This document shows, piece by piece, positions 1 through 8,529 of a stretch of 46,649 nt of DNA. The notes under the pieces were generated by a model, which saw nothing but the letters and a program-made list of their open reading frames with translations, was not told where the DNA came from and searched no databases. This DNA is from a virus. The stretch covers positions 1-46,649 of the IMG/VR virus record IMGVR_UViG_3300037488_001759. One strand, written 5' to 3'. Each line of letters opens with the position of its first letter. Position 1 is the stretch's first letter. The translations under genes and the position numbers were made by a program.

Positions 1-2023
1 TTGCTTGTGCGTTAATCTCTTGCGGATTAATTTGTTGTACGTCAGATAGCACTGGGTATTGTTGATGTTGTTGGATAAGTTGACGGCGAATCTGTTCTTC
101 AGACATGTTTGGTTCTTCTGCGTTTGCATTGCTAGCTCCAAAATTTGCTACAAAATTTAAAACATCTTCTCTAATTTCGGGGTTAGCGGCAGTAATTGCG
201 GAAAGCCTGTTTAATTGTTTTGGAAGCTCTTTTGGTGTTGTTTGAGCGGTAACGGCTAACCAATTAATAAATTTAGGGTTTGTCATTAAGTTTGCAGCAA
301 TCCTTCCTCCGCCAATTGCAGGAATTAAACTAACTACACCACTAGAAAAACCAATACTCCCCAAACCGACCATTTGTAGCATTTGATTTGACTTTCCTGC
401 TTGCTCGGTGTTTTTAGTTAGTTCAACAACTTTATTTAAGCGGTTATATGCAGTAACTTGTTCAGGTGTGAAAATTGCTTTTTCTGTGCCATTCTTTTTA
501 AGAACAGAATATTCAGCCATGAATTTTTGAGGGCTAAATAAATCAGCCTCTGCACCTTGCGCGCCTTTTTGAGCTAAACCTAAATCCTTAACAAATGTAG
601 CTCTCAAAAAATCTTTTTGAGGCTCTTTTAAAGATTTCATTATTTCGGAAATTCTTGTTCCCCCCGATTTAACATTGCGAGTAGCTAAAGAATATACTTG
701 TTCTGGCAGTTTTGCGTCAATTAAAGGCTGAAGAGTATCATTAATAAATGTTTTTTGATTAGCGTAAACTCTATTGGCAGCATTGAATAATTTAAGAGCA
801 GTTTCGCCTCCATTGATCCTAATAGATTCCTTCATATCTTTAGTCATATTATCATAAAGAGTTTCCATCTCCCTTCTTTCATCACCTATCATTGTAGCTT
901 TCTCTCTACGAATTTTACTGCGTAATTTGCGAATCCTCTCATAATTAGGGGTTGCATCTTCAGTAAGATTTTTAATAGTATCAACTGTATTCTGTAAAGT
1001 GCCGCCTTTCTTTATTGACATTGTATCTAGCAATCCAACATCTTCATTTATATATTTTAGGGTAGAATTAAGAGGAGTGTCAGCTCTATTTCCTATTCTA
1101 TTCCCAAGCTCTCCATAAAGACCTTCTATAGCGTCTTCTGTTTTTCTTACATAATTTTCAGCTCCTTTCTTAATGATAGCTCCAGCTTTTTCATAAGTTC
1201 CACCTTGTGATTTAGTAACCCCTTGAATTTGCCCAGAAATATCATTTACCTGCTTTTGCAAAGCTTCTGTAATTGGTTTGCCAGCAACAGGAATATCTTT
1301 AATAAAGTTTTGCAAGCCAGCAGATTTAGAAACATCTGCAAGAGTTGGATCAATACCTAAATCTTGAAATGTCTTTACTGCTTTTGGATCAATTCCGGTT
1401 ATTTTTTGCAATAGTTTTTTAGGAGCTTGAGAAATTGCACCAACGGCACTTTGAGCGACGGGGATTGCTTGCTGAACAGCTCCACCTACTACACCGCCAG
1501 CAACAGCTCCTTTTGCAACATCTTCTAAAGTTTGCGGGATATTTGTTAAATCCTCAGTTTCACCTAAAGCACTTGTGGCACCTAATAAAGCACCGCCTTC
1601 CACGGCAGTTCCAAAACCTTGTCCAGCTAAACCAGCAGCACCCAATGCTTTGCCAGCAATACCAACATCAGAAAATACTTGTCCCGCAAAAGAAGTTAAA
1701 GGACGATCTTGTCTAGCTTTTTCTAGTTTAGCTCTTTCAGAAGTTCTTGCTTCTCTGTAAAGGTCGCCAATATCAATGTTTTGAGTAGCAGCTCCACCAA
1801 ATAATTTAGCAACACCAGCGGAAATTCCTGCTTTTATTTCATCGCCGAATCCTAGGGGGTTGGTTGCAGTTGTAAAGGCAGCTTCACCCATTGACATTTC
1901 TGGTTGGCTTTGGTCTTTAATTAAACCTCTTCTAACAGCTTCGTCATACAAAGGCTTTTTATCGGCTGGTAAAATACCTCTACGATTGGCTTCCTGTATA
2001 AGTTCTAACTGATTTGGTTTCAT
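1..2023 (-). CDS. Ejection (DNA-transfer) protein, allele A, 3' end cut by window edge
   Basis: This ORF starts at the ATG at 2023 (protein begins MKPNQLELIQEANR) and runs off the window start without a stop, giving 674 codons. If position 1 joins 42950, the frame continues to the stop of the fibre-proximal gene and the protein would be 684 residues. Its last visible residues (from NAEEPNMSEEQIRRQ onward) match the C-terminus of the 825-residue protein at 42919-45396; the rest is unrelated by eye. It has Gly/Ala-rich hydrophobic stretches near residues 70-130 and long charged helical stretches, as expected of podovirus proteins expelled with the DNA. The start overlaps the upstream stop (ATGA). 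The ejection role is inferred from position and composition. Confidence 0.6.
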   Translation of the reverse strand, partial: MKPNQLELIQEANRRGILPADKKPLYDEAVRRGLIKDQSQPEMSMGEAAFTTATNPLGFGDEIKAGISAGVAKLFGGAATQNIDIGDLYREARTSERAKLEKARQDRPLTSFAGQVFSDVGIAGKALGAAGLAGQGFGTAVEGGALLGATSALGETEDLTNIPQTLEDVAKGAVAGGVVGGAVQQAIPVAQSAVGAISQAPKKLLQKITGIDPKAVKTFQDLGIDPTLADVSKSAGLQNFIKDIPVAGKPITEALQKQVNDISGQIQGVTKSQGGTYEKAGAIIKKGAENYVRKTEDAIEGLYGELGNRIGNRADTPLNSTLKYINEDVGLLDTMSIKKGGTLQNTVDTIKNLTEDATPNYERIRKLRSKIRREKATMIGDERREMETLYDNMTKDMKESIRINGGETALKLFNAANRVYANQKTFINDTLQPLIDAKLPEQVYSLATRNVKSGGTRISEIMKSLKEPQKDFLRATFVKDLGLAQKGAQGAEADLFSPQKFMAEYSVLKKNGTEKAIFTPEQVTAYNRLNKVVELTKNTEQAGKSNQMLQMVGLGSIGFSSGVVSLIPAIGGGRIAANLMTNPKFINWLAVTAQTTPKELPKQLNRLSAITAANPEIREDVLNFVANFGASNANAEEPNMSEEQIRRQLIQQHQQYPVLSDVQQINPQEINAQA

Positions 2024-3180
2024 TCTGCACCCCCCATTAAAGACTTAATAATGTCTTCATTTGACATATCTTTAACTGAATCAAATAAGGTCTGTTTTTT
2101 AAAATTAACTCCTCTGACATTATATGGATCCATAGCTTCTTGTACTGCAGAAAATTCTTTATTTAATTGATTTAATTTATATTTTACCAATTCTTCTTCG
2201 TCACCAAATCTAGGCATTAATTTTAAAAATCTTTTTTCTTCAGCTTTATTAATAGCTCCACCAGAACGCATACGCCCAACTAAATCGGATAAATTTTGTT
2301 TTCTTGTTTCAAAAAACTGGGCATCTTCACTAGCTATAAAATTTGGTAAGATTGAGCCAGCAGCAGCTCTTCCAAATTTACCGTGTTGAAAACCACCTGT
2401 TTTAGGATCAAAAAATTGGTCTTTTAATTGAGCGGCGACATCTAAACCACCTTGCGCGAGACTAATAACTTTTGCAGATTCTTGGGAAAGCGGTTTATTT
2501 CTATCTGCTAAATTTTGTCCTGTGCTTTGTTGATAAGATTTATACGCTGTAGGAGTTAGCCCTAGCTCAGACATATTTTTTCTTTCTTGTTCAGCAAGAG
2601 ATAATTCAATTTCACCCTTGCGGAGGTCTTGCTTACCTTTTTGAATATCAAGGCCATATTTAGCTTGTTGGAAGCCTTCAGTTTTAATCTGAGACGATTG
2701 ATATTGTTCTTTAAGGTCTTGTTCTCTACCTTTTAAGCGAGAAGAAAGGCGTTTAAATTCTAAGATTGCTTCTGGTGATTTATCGGAAGGAAGCGGCAAT
2801 TCTTTTCCAGTTGCTTTAAAATATTCATTGTGCATTTGTTCCCATTTCTTTTGGGAAAAAGCATATTGTGGCATTGAAGAATAAGAATCCAAAATTCTTG
2901 CACCTTGAACATCATTGTAATCTTGTTGCTTTCTAATTCCTTCGGCACGAGTAGGATTTAATCCAGCAAGTCTTTGAAGAGCGTTTTGGTCGCCAGTTGA
3001 AGCTGTTTCTGATAAAATATTTTCAGCTTGAGCTTGTGCAAATTTTGCTTTATTAATATCCATCTCTTGTTGAGCAGCAAGAAGCTGTAACTGGTTAGCT
3101 TTTGCTTGCTGTCCAAACTGATAGCCTTTAAAAATATTGCCGGCAAGGTCTGGGGCTTGTTGCTGAATTAATTCTGGCAT
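2020..3180 (-). CDS. Ejection-module protein, allele A (386 aa)
   Basis: The first ~159 residues (MPELIQQQAPDLAGNIF...) are nearly identical to the 415-residue protein at 45393-46640. The remaining ~227 residues are different. The conserved part is Gln/Ala-rich and helical, with long coiled stretches. The gene lies between a p32-like DNA-transfer protein (upstream on the minus strand) and a large ejection-protein candidate (downstream, ATGA overlap), so a role in the ejected inner-core complex is likely. Only one nucleotide separates its start from the upstream stop, suggesting translational coupling. I recognise no enzymatic motif. Confidence 0.6.
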   Translation of the reverse strand: MPELIQQQAPDLAGNIFKGYQFGQQAKANQLQLLAAQQEMDINKAKFAQAQAENILSETASTGDQNALQRLAGLNPTRAEGIRKQQDYNDVQGARILDSYSSMPQYAFSQKKWEQMHNEYFKATGKELPLPSDKSPEAILEFKRLSSRLKGREQDLKEQYQSSQIKTEGFQQAKYGLDIQKGKQDLRKGEIELSLAEQERKNMSELGLTPTAYKSYQQSTGQNLADRNKPLSQESAKVISLAQGGLDVAAQLKDQFFDPKTGGFQHGKFGRAAAGSILPNFIASEDAQFFETRKQNLSDLVGRMRSGGAINKAEEKRFLKLMPRFGDEEELVKYKLNQLNKEFSAVQEAMDPYNVRGVNFKKQTLFDSVKDMSNEDIIKSLMGGAE

Positions 3181-3181
3181 T

Positions 3182-3916
3182 TTATTGTCTAGGTGTTGAT
3201 GGATAATTTACGTTTAATCTAGTAGAATCATAACCACCAGTCGAAGTTCCAGGCAAAGTATTTGAGTTATTTTTTGGACTCATGTTACTTAATCCAGCGC
3301 CAAGTAGTCCGCCGCCAATTTGAGACATGCCACCCCCATAAATATTGCCAAGTTGAGCGTCTCTATTAGCCATAGCCATTCCTTGCCCTAAAATACCTTG
3401 TTGAGAAGCACTTGCCATATTGGTACCAGCATTAATTTCATAATTGCCCATTGCTGTTGCAGATTGTTGACCCATGTTAGATAAATTTTGCAAATACCCA
3501 ACTTGGTTGCCAAATTCTTGTGATGCTGTGCCTTGAGCAAATTGCTCTAAAGCCTTCATTGCTCCACCTGATTTTAAACCGCCTCTTGAAGCTAATAGGT
3601 TTTGAGTTGATTCTTGTCCTTGAGATAAGCGAAATTGATAGCCAGGCGATTGCTCTAATCTAGTTTGTGTTGCTGCCGGATCTCCAGTAAGATATTGTTG
3701 AAGTAAATTTAATCCGCCTCTTCCAGCTTCTTCGTAAGGACGTTGATAGCCAATTGCAGCATCTTTTGATCTAGCCATTTGAGCTAAATAGGAATCCATT
3801 GCGTTTGCTTGCGCCCTTGCTGCTCTTTTTGAGGATTTGTTCGCAAAATAGCCTTGAGTAACCATTCCAGCACCTACCGCTAATCCTCCTCCTATTGCTG
3901 CTACTGCAAAAGTCAT
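3182..3916 (-). CDS. DNA-transfer protein, p32/P22 gp7-like
   Basis: This 244-residue protein begins with a hydrophobic Gly/Ala-rich segment (MTFAVAAIGGGLAVGAGMV, residues 1-19). A basic helical region (KSSKRAARAQANA) follows. The rest is Gly/Gln/Asn/Met-rich with phrases such as GGLKSGGAMKALEQFAQG. This composition is typical of small podovirus ejection proteins commonly annotated as DNA transfer protein p32 or P22 gp7-like. These are packaged in the virion and expelled to help form the channel for DNA entry. A clear AGGAG ribosome-binding site lies 5-6 bases before the ATG. It heads the ejection cluster, just after a cupin-like structural gene. Confidence 0.65.
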   Translation of the reverse strand: MTFAVAAIGGGLAVGAGMVTQGYFANKSSKRAARAQANAMDSYLAQMARSKDAAIGYQRPYEEAGRGGLNLLQQYLTGDPAATQTRLEQSPGYQFRLSQGQESTQNLLASRGGLKSGGAMKALEQFAQGTASQEFGNQVGYLQNLSNMGQQSATAMGNYEINAGTNMASASQQGILGQGMAMANRDAQLGNIYGGGMSQIGGGLLGAGLSNMSPKNNSNTLPGTSTGGYDSTRLNVNYPSTPRQ

Positions 3917-3917
3917 T

Positions 3918-4445
3918 TTAAACTCCTAATAATTTTGATTTATCAATCCAAGATAAATCGCTTTCATGCACTAACTCTTTTTCCAAATCTTCAACAATAG
4001 TATGTTCGCTTTGGTGAATAGTAGCCCATATTGTTTCTTCATGGACATAAATTAAACGCTTTGTGCCTGCTTTTGAAATCCATGTTGCAGGGGCTTTTAT
4101 GCGAGTAACTCCTTCATCAGTCATGACTGTAACATCGCCTTTAGACAAAATGCTGGTGTGGTCAAAATTATGGACTTTACCAGTTAAAATTATATCTTTA
4201 GGCAAAGTTATTTGACGAGTATATGTTTTATTGCAAATAAAATGCTCTAAAGGAAGTTCTTTTGCTGTTTGTTCAGAACCTTCAAAATAATTCTTAAGAT
4301 AATATTCTGCTAATTCTATTTTTTGTATATTAGATAAAACTGCGACATCTTGATTATATTTATCTGCCATTATTGGCAAATTAAAACAATCATCTTCTAA
4401 TTTTATTTCTAAATCTTCATCTGGTATTGTTAATGGTACAACCAT
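3918..4445 (-). CDS. Cupin-fold-like phage structural-module protein
   Basis: This 175-residue protein has a C-terminal half that reads like a small beta-barrel: LPKDIILTGKVHNFDHTSIL, then KGDVTVMTDEGVTRIKAP, then GTKRLIYVHEETIWATIH. It resembles a conserved podo- and siphophage protein with a cupin-like fold, with His residues in TGKVHNFDH and YVHEETIWATIH that could bind a metal. Such genes sit between structural genes in many phages, but the role is not established. It is the last gene before the ejection cluster on the late transcript. Confidence in the fold is moderate and in any function low. Confidence 0.5.
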   Translation of the reverse strand: MVVPLTIPDEDLEIKLEDDCFNLPIMADKYNQDVAVLSNIQKIELAEYYLKNYFEGSEQTAKELPLEHFICNKTYTRQITLPKDIILTGKVHNFDHTSILSKGDVTVMTDEGVTRIKAPATWISKAGTKRLIYVHEETIWATIHQSEHTIVEDLEKELVHESDLSWIDKSKLLGV

Positions 4446-4531
4446 ATTTTATTTTGAGCATTATTTTAGAAGCCATCATTTACTCAAAATGGAGTCGCAA
4501 TTGTTAATCTTATTTTAAAAGAAGTCAAGAA

Positions 4532-4573
4532 TTATTTTTTCTTGCCACCTTTTTTAGTTCCACATTTTTTCAT
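4532..4573 (-). CDS. 13-residue Lys/Gly-rich microprotein candidate
   Basis: The ATG at 4573 overlaps the stop of the preceding gene (ATGA), and the reading frame encodes MKKCGTKKGGKKK before a TAA. The peptide is almost entirely Lys and Gly with one Cys. The coupled start and strongly biased composition are the only support. The ~85 bases between this stop and the next gene at 4445 show no other reading frame of note. Confidence 0.25.
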   Translation of the reverse strand: MKKCGTKKGGKKK

Positions 4574-4809
4574 AACTTTTTATCCTCTTTAAATGATTTG
4601 TTAAAAAATTCTCTAGTCATAGTTCTATGCTTGTAGAAATGAATTTCTCTAGCGCTGCCAGTTTTAAATTTCTTAATTACAAAGCCATCTTTATCTGGCG
4701 TTGGTTTTACAATCTCTAAAGAAACCCTTTTGTCACCAATTCTTTTAATGCAAAAAAGAAGCCCGCTCATGTATTTTTTTGTTGATTTAACTATATCAAA
4801 TTTATTCAT
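4570..4809 (-). CDS. Small basic hypothetical protein (79 aa)
   Basis: The start at 4809 (MNKFDIVKSTKKYMSGL) is preferred over one at 4902, because the longer version would overlap the 70-residue gene upstream by 86 bases and adds an unlikely N-terminus. The protein is basic with predicted short strands (IKRIGDKRVSLEIVKPTPDKDGFVIKKF). I do not recognise it. It lies in the late operon among minor virion genes, eight bases after the preceding stop, with no clear ribosome-binding site. Confidence 0.5.
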   Translation of the reverse strand: MNKFDIVKSTKKYMSGLLFCIKRIGDKRVSLEIVKPTPDKDGFVIKKFKTGSAREIHFYKHRTMTREFFNKSFKEDKKL

Positions 4810-4816
4810 AAATTTA

Positions 4817-5029
4817 TTAATAATTTGGTACAGCCACCTCAATAAAAGTGTCTGTTGTCTCCGGTCTAGCATTAAGTACTGGTTTAGAAGAAGGGCAAAC
4901 AATTGGTGTGTCTTGTGGTTGTCTTCTTCTCCAGACTTTACTCCAAACCAGTTTGCCGTCCCATTCGAGACGGCATTCTGATCGCCATTTTTTAAAACCT
5001 GTTCTATCGCAAATGACTCTATAATCCAT
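4817..5029 (-). CDS. Small conserved phage structural-module protein (70 aa)
   Basis: The sequence (VICDRTGFKKWRSECRLEWDGKLVWSKVWRRRQPQDTP, with gaps tolerated) resembles a small protein often found in head/tail operons, with the pattern GFK...WDG..V....W..R.PQD and ARPE.TDTF near the end. Two Cys residues in the N-terminal third could be structural. Its biochemical role is unknown to me. It directly follows a 215-residue probable structural protein. Confidence 0.5.
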   Translation of the reverse strand: MDYRVICDRTGFKKWRSECRLEWDGKLVWSKVWRRRQPQDTPIVCPSSKPVLNARPETTDTFIEVAVPNY

Positions 5030-5030
5030 T

Positions 5031-5678
5031 TTAATTAACCTGAATTAATAATTCTGCACCAGAAGAATAAGAATTAATTTTAACTCTCATTGCTTGAGGA
5101 ACAACAAAATAATTTCCATTTTTAGAAGTACTAGCACTAATTAAAGCTGAATCATCCTGATCTAACCAATTAAAAACTCTATCAGTTAAACTTTGAATAT
5201 TGTCATTAGTTTGCTGAACAGTGTAATTAATAGCTCCAGTAACAATAAAGGCCAAACCAACTTGTCTTTCACTTCTATCAGAATAACTTCTTTTAATAGG
5301 AATTATTTGAGAGATAGCTTCGTCAACCGCGCCAGCTTTGGTATTAGTGCCAACAGCTCCACTTGCAGAAATACTTTGAATTGAATAAAAATAATTTGTT
5401 GTTTCTACAGTGTTATTGTTAGGACCAGCAATAATTTCAGAAATAAGAATTGTTTTGTTTTTGTCTTGATAGCCAGAAACAGTAAAATTCACCCCTGAAA
5501 TGTTGCCAGTTGAAGCAAAGCCAATTTGTTTAGCAAATAAATCTGGCGTAACCCATTGACCACTAGTAACTCCAACTCCGTTAAGAGTAAAGCTACCAGC
5601 GCCGCCTAGTGTTTGATTCTGGAACACTCCATCATCATCAACATCTGCCAGATCCATGTTTATTTCAATTCTACGCAT
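5031..5678 (-). CDS. Probable minor virion protein (215 aa)
   Basis: This Ser/Thr/Asn/Gly-rich protein of beta-strand character has acidic N-terminal residues (NMDLADVDDDG) and repeated short strands (FTVSGYQDKNKTILISEIIAG). The composition and position, downstream of the capsid gene and before the ejection cluster, suggest a virion component. I recognise no specific family. An AGGAGC ribosome-binding site lies just before the ATG. Confidence 0.5.
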   Translation of the reverse strand: MRRIEINMDLADVDDDGVFQNQTLGGAGSFTLNGVGVTSGQWVTPDLFAKQIGFASTGNISGVNFTVSGYQDKNKTILISEIIAGPNNNTVETTNYFYSIQSISASGAVGTNTKAGAVDEAISQIIPIKRSYSDRSERQVGLAFIVTGAINYTVQQTNDNIQSLTDRVFNWLDQDDSALISASTSKNGNYFVVPQAMRVKINSYSSGAELLIQVN

Positions 5679-5692
5679 AATTTGCTCCTAGT

Positions 5693-6391
5693 TTATCTTT
5701 CTTTAGCTGCAAAAACATAATCAATAGACATAGTTTTAGCTACAGCTTCGCCGTTTTGAATACCAAAAGAAATAGTTAATTCCTCATCGTCAGGAAGGTT
5801 AGTTATTGCCAATTTACCTAAAACAGTTGGATTTAGGCTATTTGTCGAAGCGGCATAAACCATTTCATCAACGCCATTGTAATAAAAACCTACAGTAATG
5901 TAAGTATTAGCTACAACCGTAGTAATTGCAGACGCAGTTGATGCTGTTGAATTTTTAATAACAACAAAATCTAAGTTAGCATCGCCATCATCTTTTCTGA
6001 AATAAACGCCATCAGTTACAGCCAATGGAGTTGCATCAGTGATTTGAAGACCAATAACAAAATCAGATTGAGTTGCATCAGAAACAGTAAATCTTGCTTT
6101 GAAAAATAATTTTTTACCAACTTCAAACTTAAATGATTCACCAACTTTTTGCAAAGCGTTTAAATCATCCTCTGCTGCTGAATTGGTAAGCAAAAGAACA
6201 CCGCCACTAACATTAGTTAGTGCTTGAGTTGCACCAACTTGAGTTTCAGTAACTGTCCAATCTGCCGCAGCATAAGCGTCAAAATCGTTAAAGTAAGTGT
6301 GCATTTGGGTTGGATCCAGTTGGATCATTTGTCCCAAAATGTTTTGAGCGGTAATGTTATTAACGCCTTTTGTAAAATTAGTAGTTGGCAT
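5693..6391 (-). CDS. Probable structural protein, jelly-roll/lectin-like
   Basis: The start at 6391 (MPTTNFTKGVNNITAQN) is chosen over 6424, which only adds MKFPPQLNLFF and reads into the G-run hairpin. The 232-residue protein contains an aromatic motif (YFNDFDAYAAADWTVTET) and then alternating strands. This pattern is common in phage structural proteins with a concanavalin-like fold next to the major capsid gene. It could be a decoration or head protein. The gene is separated from the capsid gene by a GC hairpin that may reduce its expression. Confidence 0.5.
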   Translation of the reverse strand: MPTTNFTKGVNNITAQNILGQMIQLDPTQMHTYFNDFDAYAAADWTVTETQVGATQALTNVSGGVLLLTNSAAEDDLNALQKVGESFKFEVGKKLFFKARFTVSDATQSDFVIGLQITDATPLAVTDGVYFRKDDGDANLDFVVIKNSTASTASAITTVVANTYITVGFYYNGVDEMVYAASTNSLNPTVLGKLAITNLPDDEELTISFGIQNGEAVAKTMSIDYVFAAKER

Positions 6392-6410
6392 AAAAAATAA
6401 ATTTAGTTGT

Positions 6411-6429
6411 GGGGGGAATTTCACCCCCC
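6411..6429 (-). terminator. G6/C6 hairpin between capsid gene and next gene
   Basis: Six G (6411-6416) and six C (6424-6429) flank a 7-base loop. In the minus-strand transcript the stem is followed by an A/U-rich stretch ending in a run of U just before the next ATG. It could act as a partial terminator or processing site after the major capsid gene, lowering expression of downstream late genes. Confidence 0.4.
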
Positions 6430-6456
6430 TTTACCCAATAGGACAACAGTTAAAAG

Positions 6457-7362
6457 TTAAACTCCTTCAGAAGCAAAATAGCCACGAGGATCGGTGACTC
6501 CGATTGCGTATGAAGTCATCATTTTGTATTTCTCATCACCAGACTCGAAAGCACCATCGTTGCTAAATTCGCCTTGTACAGCGGTAATCATTTTAGCACC
6601 TTCTGGAGCATCGGTTTTGATAAAATAAGCATCATTTGAAGATAGATGAGAATTCACAACAATACCTTCAGAGAACAAGCCCATGTATTTCATTGCGTTA
6701 ATATCGTTATTAGAGGTATTAACACGGAGTTGAGACTCAAGAATACGAGTAGCTTCAAACGCCAACGCAGATGGGACTTGAAGAAGAATTGGTTTAATTC
6801 TAGCTTTAATTCCTCTGTCGTTGTTTGTTTCTTTGATTTGTATACACAATTCCTCTAAAGATTCTTCACAAAGATCTTGTGGAGTTGCTAAAGTATTAGA
6901 AAAAGTGCCAGCACGGCTTGGGTGATCGGTAGCAAAGAATTTCTTGCCATCGCCAAAAGTGTAATTTGAATCAAAACCATTATTAAAAAGGTTAGCAACA
7001 TCAACTTCTTTGGTCTCACGAAGAGAAGAAGAAAGATATTCATTACCCTTAGCAATAACATCAAGATATTTGCCAAACTTTCTAGCTTCCCAAGAAACTT
7101 GGAAACCCAAAGCGCGAGTTCTTTGATTGTAAGTTGTAACATAACCCTGAGTCATTGAATCATAGGAAACGCCAGCACCTTCATTTTTAGTATTAAAAAG
7201 ACCAAAAGGACTTACCAATACATCTCTGTCAAATTGCTCATCAGTAGTTGACATTTTAACCAATTTAGCGGCCAAAAGATCATCTTCTGTGTAAGCACCC
7301 CAATAAGTAGTAATTCCAGGTTTTAATGAAGTAGCAATAGTCCCGGAGACGATAATAGACAT
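6457..7362 (-). CDS. Major capsid protein, HK97-like fold, Mu gpT-type
   Basis: This 301-residue protein has the layout of the Mu-gpT-like major head protein group: EVDVANLFNNGFDS, then FFATDHPSRAGTFSN, then CIQIKETNNDRGIKARIKP and ILLQVPSALAFEA. It would form the icosahedral shell. Its place after the scaffold and the 203-residue head protein fits the usual order portal, scaffold, head protein, capsid. The assignment rests on recalled family patterns. The short intergenic region in front of the ATG is A/T-rich with no strong Shine-Dalgarno. Confidence 0.75.
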   Translation of the reverse strand: MSIIVSGTIATSLKPGITTYWGAYTEDDLLAAKLVKMSTTDEQFDRDVLVSPFGLFNTKNEGAGVSYDSMTQGYVTTYNQRTRALGFQVSWEARKFGKYLDVIAKGNEYLSSSLRETKEVDVANLFNNGFDSNYTFGDGKKFFATDHPSRAGTFSNTLATPQDLCEESLEELCIQIKETNNDRGIKARIKPILLQVPSALAFEATRILESQLRVNTSNNDINAMKYMGLFSEGIVVNSHLSSNDAYFIKTDAPEGAKMITAVQGEFSNDGAFESGDEKYKMMTSYAIGVTDPRGYFASEGV

Positions 7363-7387
7363 TTTTTAAATAAATTTTAATTAATAA

Positions 7388-7999
7388 TTAGATTCCAACT
7401 TTACCGTTGGCTTCTGTGTGATTGTTGATAAGAACAAGCCATTTAGCATGTTGACCAATAGCATTTTCAGGAGCATCAATTAAACGTTTAATTTTTAATT
7501 GAAAACTTGCGTCAGTTGCTGGAGTGCTTGTATCTAATTCAGCACCAGATAAACCAGTAACAGTTGAACCAGATTCGGCATAAACCAAATTAGCATTAAG
7601 ACCAACAGAAGTAACAGCCAAAGCAGTTCCAGCAGTTTCTTCTTGAATCATAAATTCTTGATGTGGACTGTCGGCAACAATAGCAACTCTTTCAGTAGAA
7701 GCCGTGTTATAATTTAAAGTTAAATTGCTTGGAATAGCTTCAAAACCAATAATAACTCCAGTAATAGCATTAGCATCGCCAGCAGTTGCTTTATTGATTT
7801 CAGGAAGAGAGCCAGCAGGATATAACTTTCCATTACCAAGAACAGAAGATGTGTTAGAAGTGCCAGTTTTTACTACAGGATCGCCAATAAACAATGCGGT
7901 TGCATAGCTTGCAGGAATGTAATAAGAGTTTTTAGGAATCTCCACAAAAGGAGAATTCTTGAGCGGCGTTAAGCCGGCAGGAATATTAGCGTTAGCCAT
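7388..7999 (-). CDS. Head structural protein (203 aa), probable decoration-type
   Basis: It resembles a widespread phage structural protein that precedes the capsid gene. Matching features are an N-terminus of the type MANANIPAGLTPLKN, YYIPASYATALFIGDPVV at ~27-44, ITGVIIGFEAIPSN in the middle, GLNANLVYAESGSTVTGLSG, and a C-terminus QLKIKRLIDAPENAIGQHAKW. The protein is a small beta-rich virion component, probably a head or decoration protein. Upstream is a 168-residue conserved gene and downstream the major capsid gene. Confidence 0.6.
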   Translation of the reverse strand: MANANIPAGLTPLKNSPFVEIPKNSYYIPASYATALFIGDPVVKTGTSNTSSVLGNGKLYPAGSLPEINKATAGDANAITGVIIGFEAIPSNLTLNYNTASTERVAIVADSPHQEFMIQEETAGTALAVTSVGLNANLVYAESGSTVTGLSGAELDTSTPATDASFQLKIKRLIDAPENAIGQHAKWLVLINNHTEANGKVGI

Positions 8000-8008
8000 A
8001 GTTTAATT

Positions 8009-8515
8009 TTATTTTGTTATTATTTTTTGTGAATCTTGTTTTACATATGTAAAAGAATCGTTTCCCAAACTAACATTTTTCATTTTTTCTAATGATTCAT
8101 TATTTTGGTCTTCTATTCTTTTTTTATTATCTCTCTCAATTTGCGCGTGTATTTCCTCAGGAATTTCTAAAGCATATCTCATAAAAGTTTCTCCTTGTTT
8201 ATTTGTACCACCTCTGATTGGCGCAATGTCTTTGCCATTTTCATTTTTAGCTTGTGTATAACCCAAATCAACTAAGTCTTGAATACGACCTGGAAGATTA
8301 GAAGAAACCCATCTGCGTCTAAAACCTGGTCTTTCTGGCAAATCAGAAACTGCGCCATTTCTTTTTAAGGAAGTGCGAGGGCTTCTAGTAAATTCTCTTC
8401 CATCGGCTAATTTAACCACTTCACAATCTCTGTTTGTTGGTCTTTGGGGTCTTGAATCTTGAACATCTAGTCTTTCAAGAGAGTGTGTTTTGTAATTTCT
8501 AGTTGCTTCTTTCAT
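8009..8515 (-). CDS. Conserved head-module protein of unknown function
   Basis: This 168-residue basic protein carries the phrase LPERPGFRRRWVSSNLPGRI followed by a GY...K pattern. I associate that pattern with a small conserved protein encoded between scaffold and capsid genes in podoviruses. The C-terminal third is charged and helical. It may be a minor head or assembly factor. It lies between the scaffold candidate and the head protein, consistent with a morphogenesis role. Confidence 0.5.
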   Translation of the reverse strand: MKEATRNYKTHSLERLDVQDSRPQRPTNRDCEVVKLADGREFTRSPRTSLKRNGAVSDLPERPGFRRRWVSSNLPGRIQDLVDLGYTQAKNENGKDIAPIRGGTNKQGETFMRYALEIPEEIHAQIERDNKKRIEDQNNESLEKMKNVSLGNDSFTYVKQDSQKIITK

Positions 8516-8529
8516 ATTTTTTCCTCAAT

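Noticed and set aside
1435-1760. Forward ORFs inside the allele A ejection gene (His/Gln/Leu-rich)
   Set aside because: They are antisense to a long open coding frame and have low-complexity composition typical of shadow frames.
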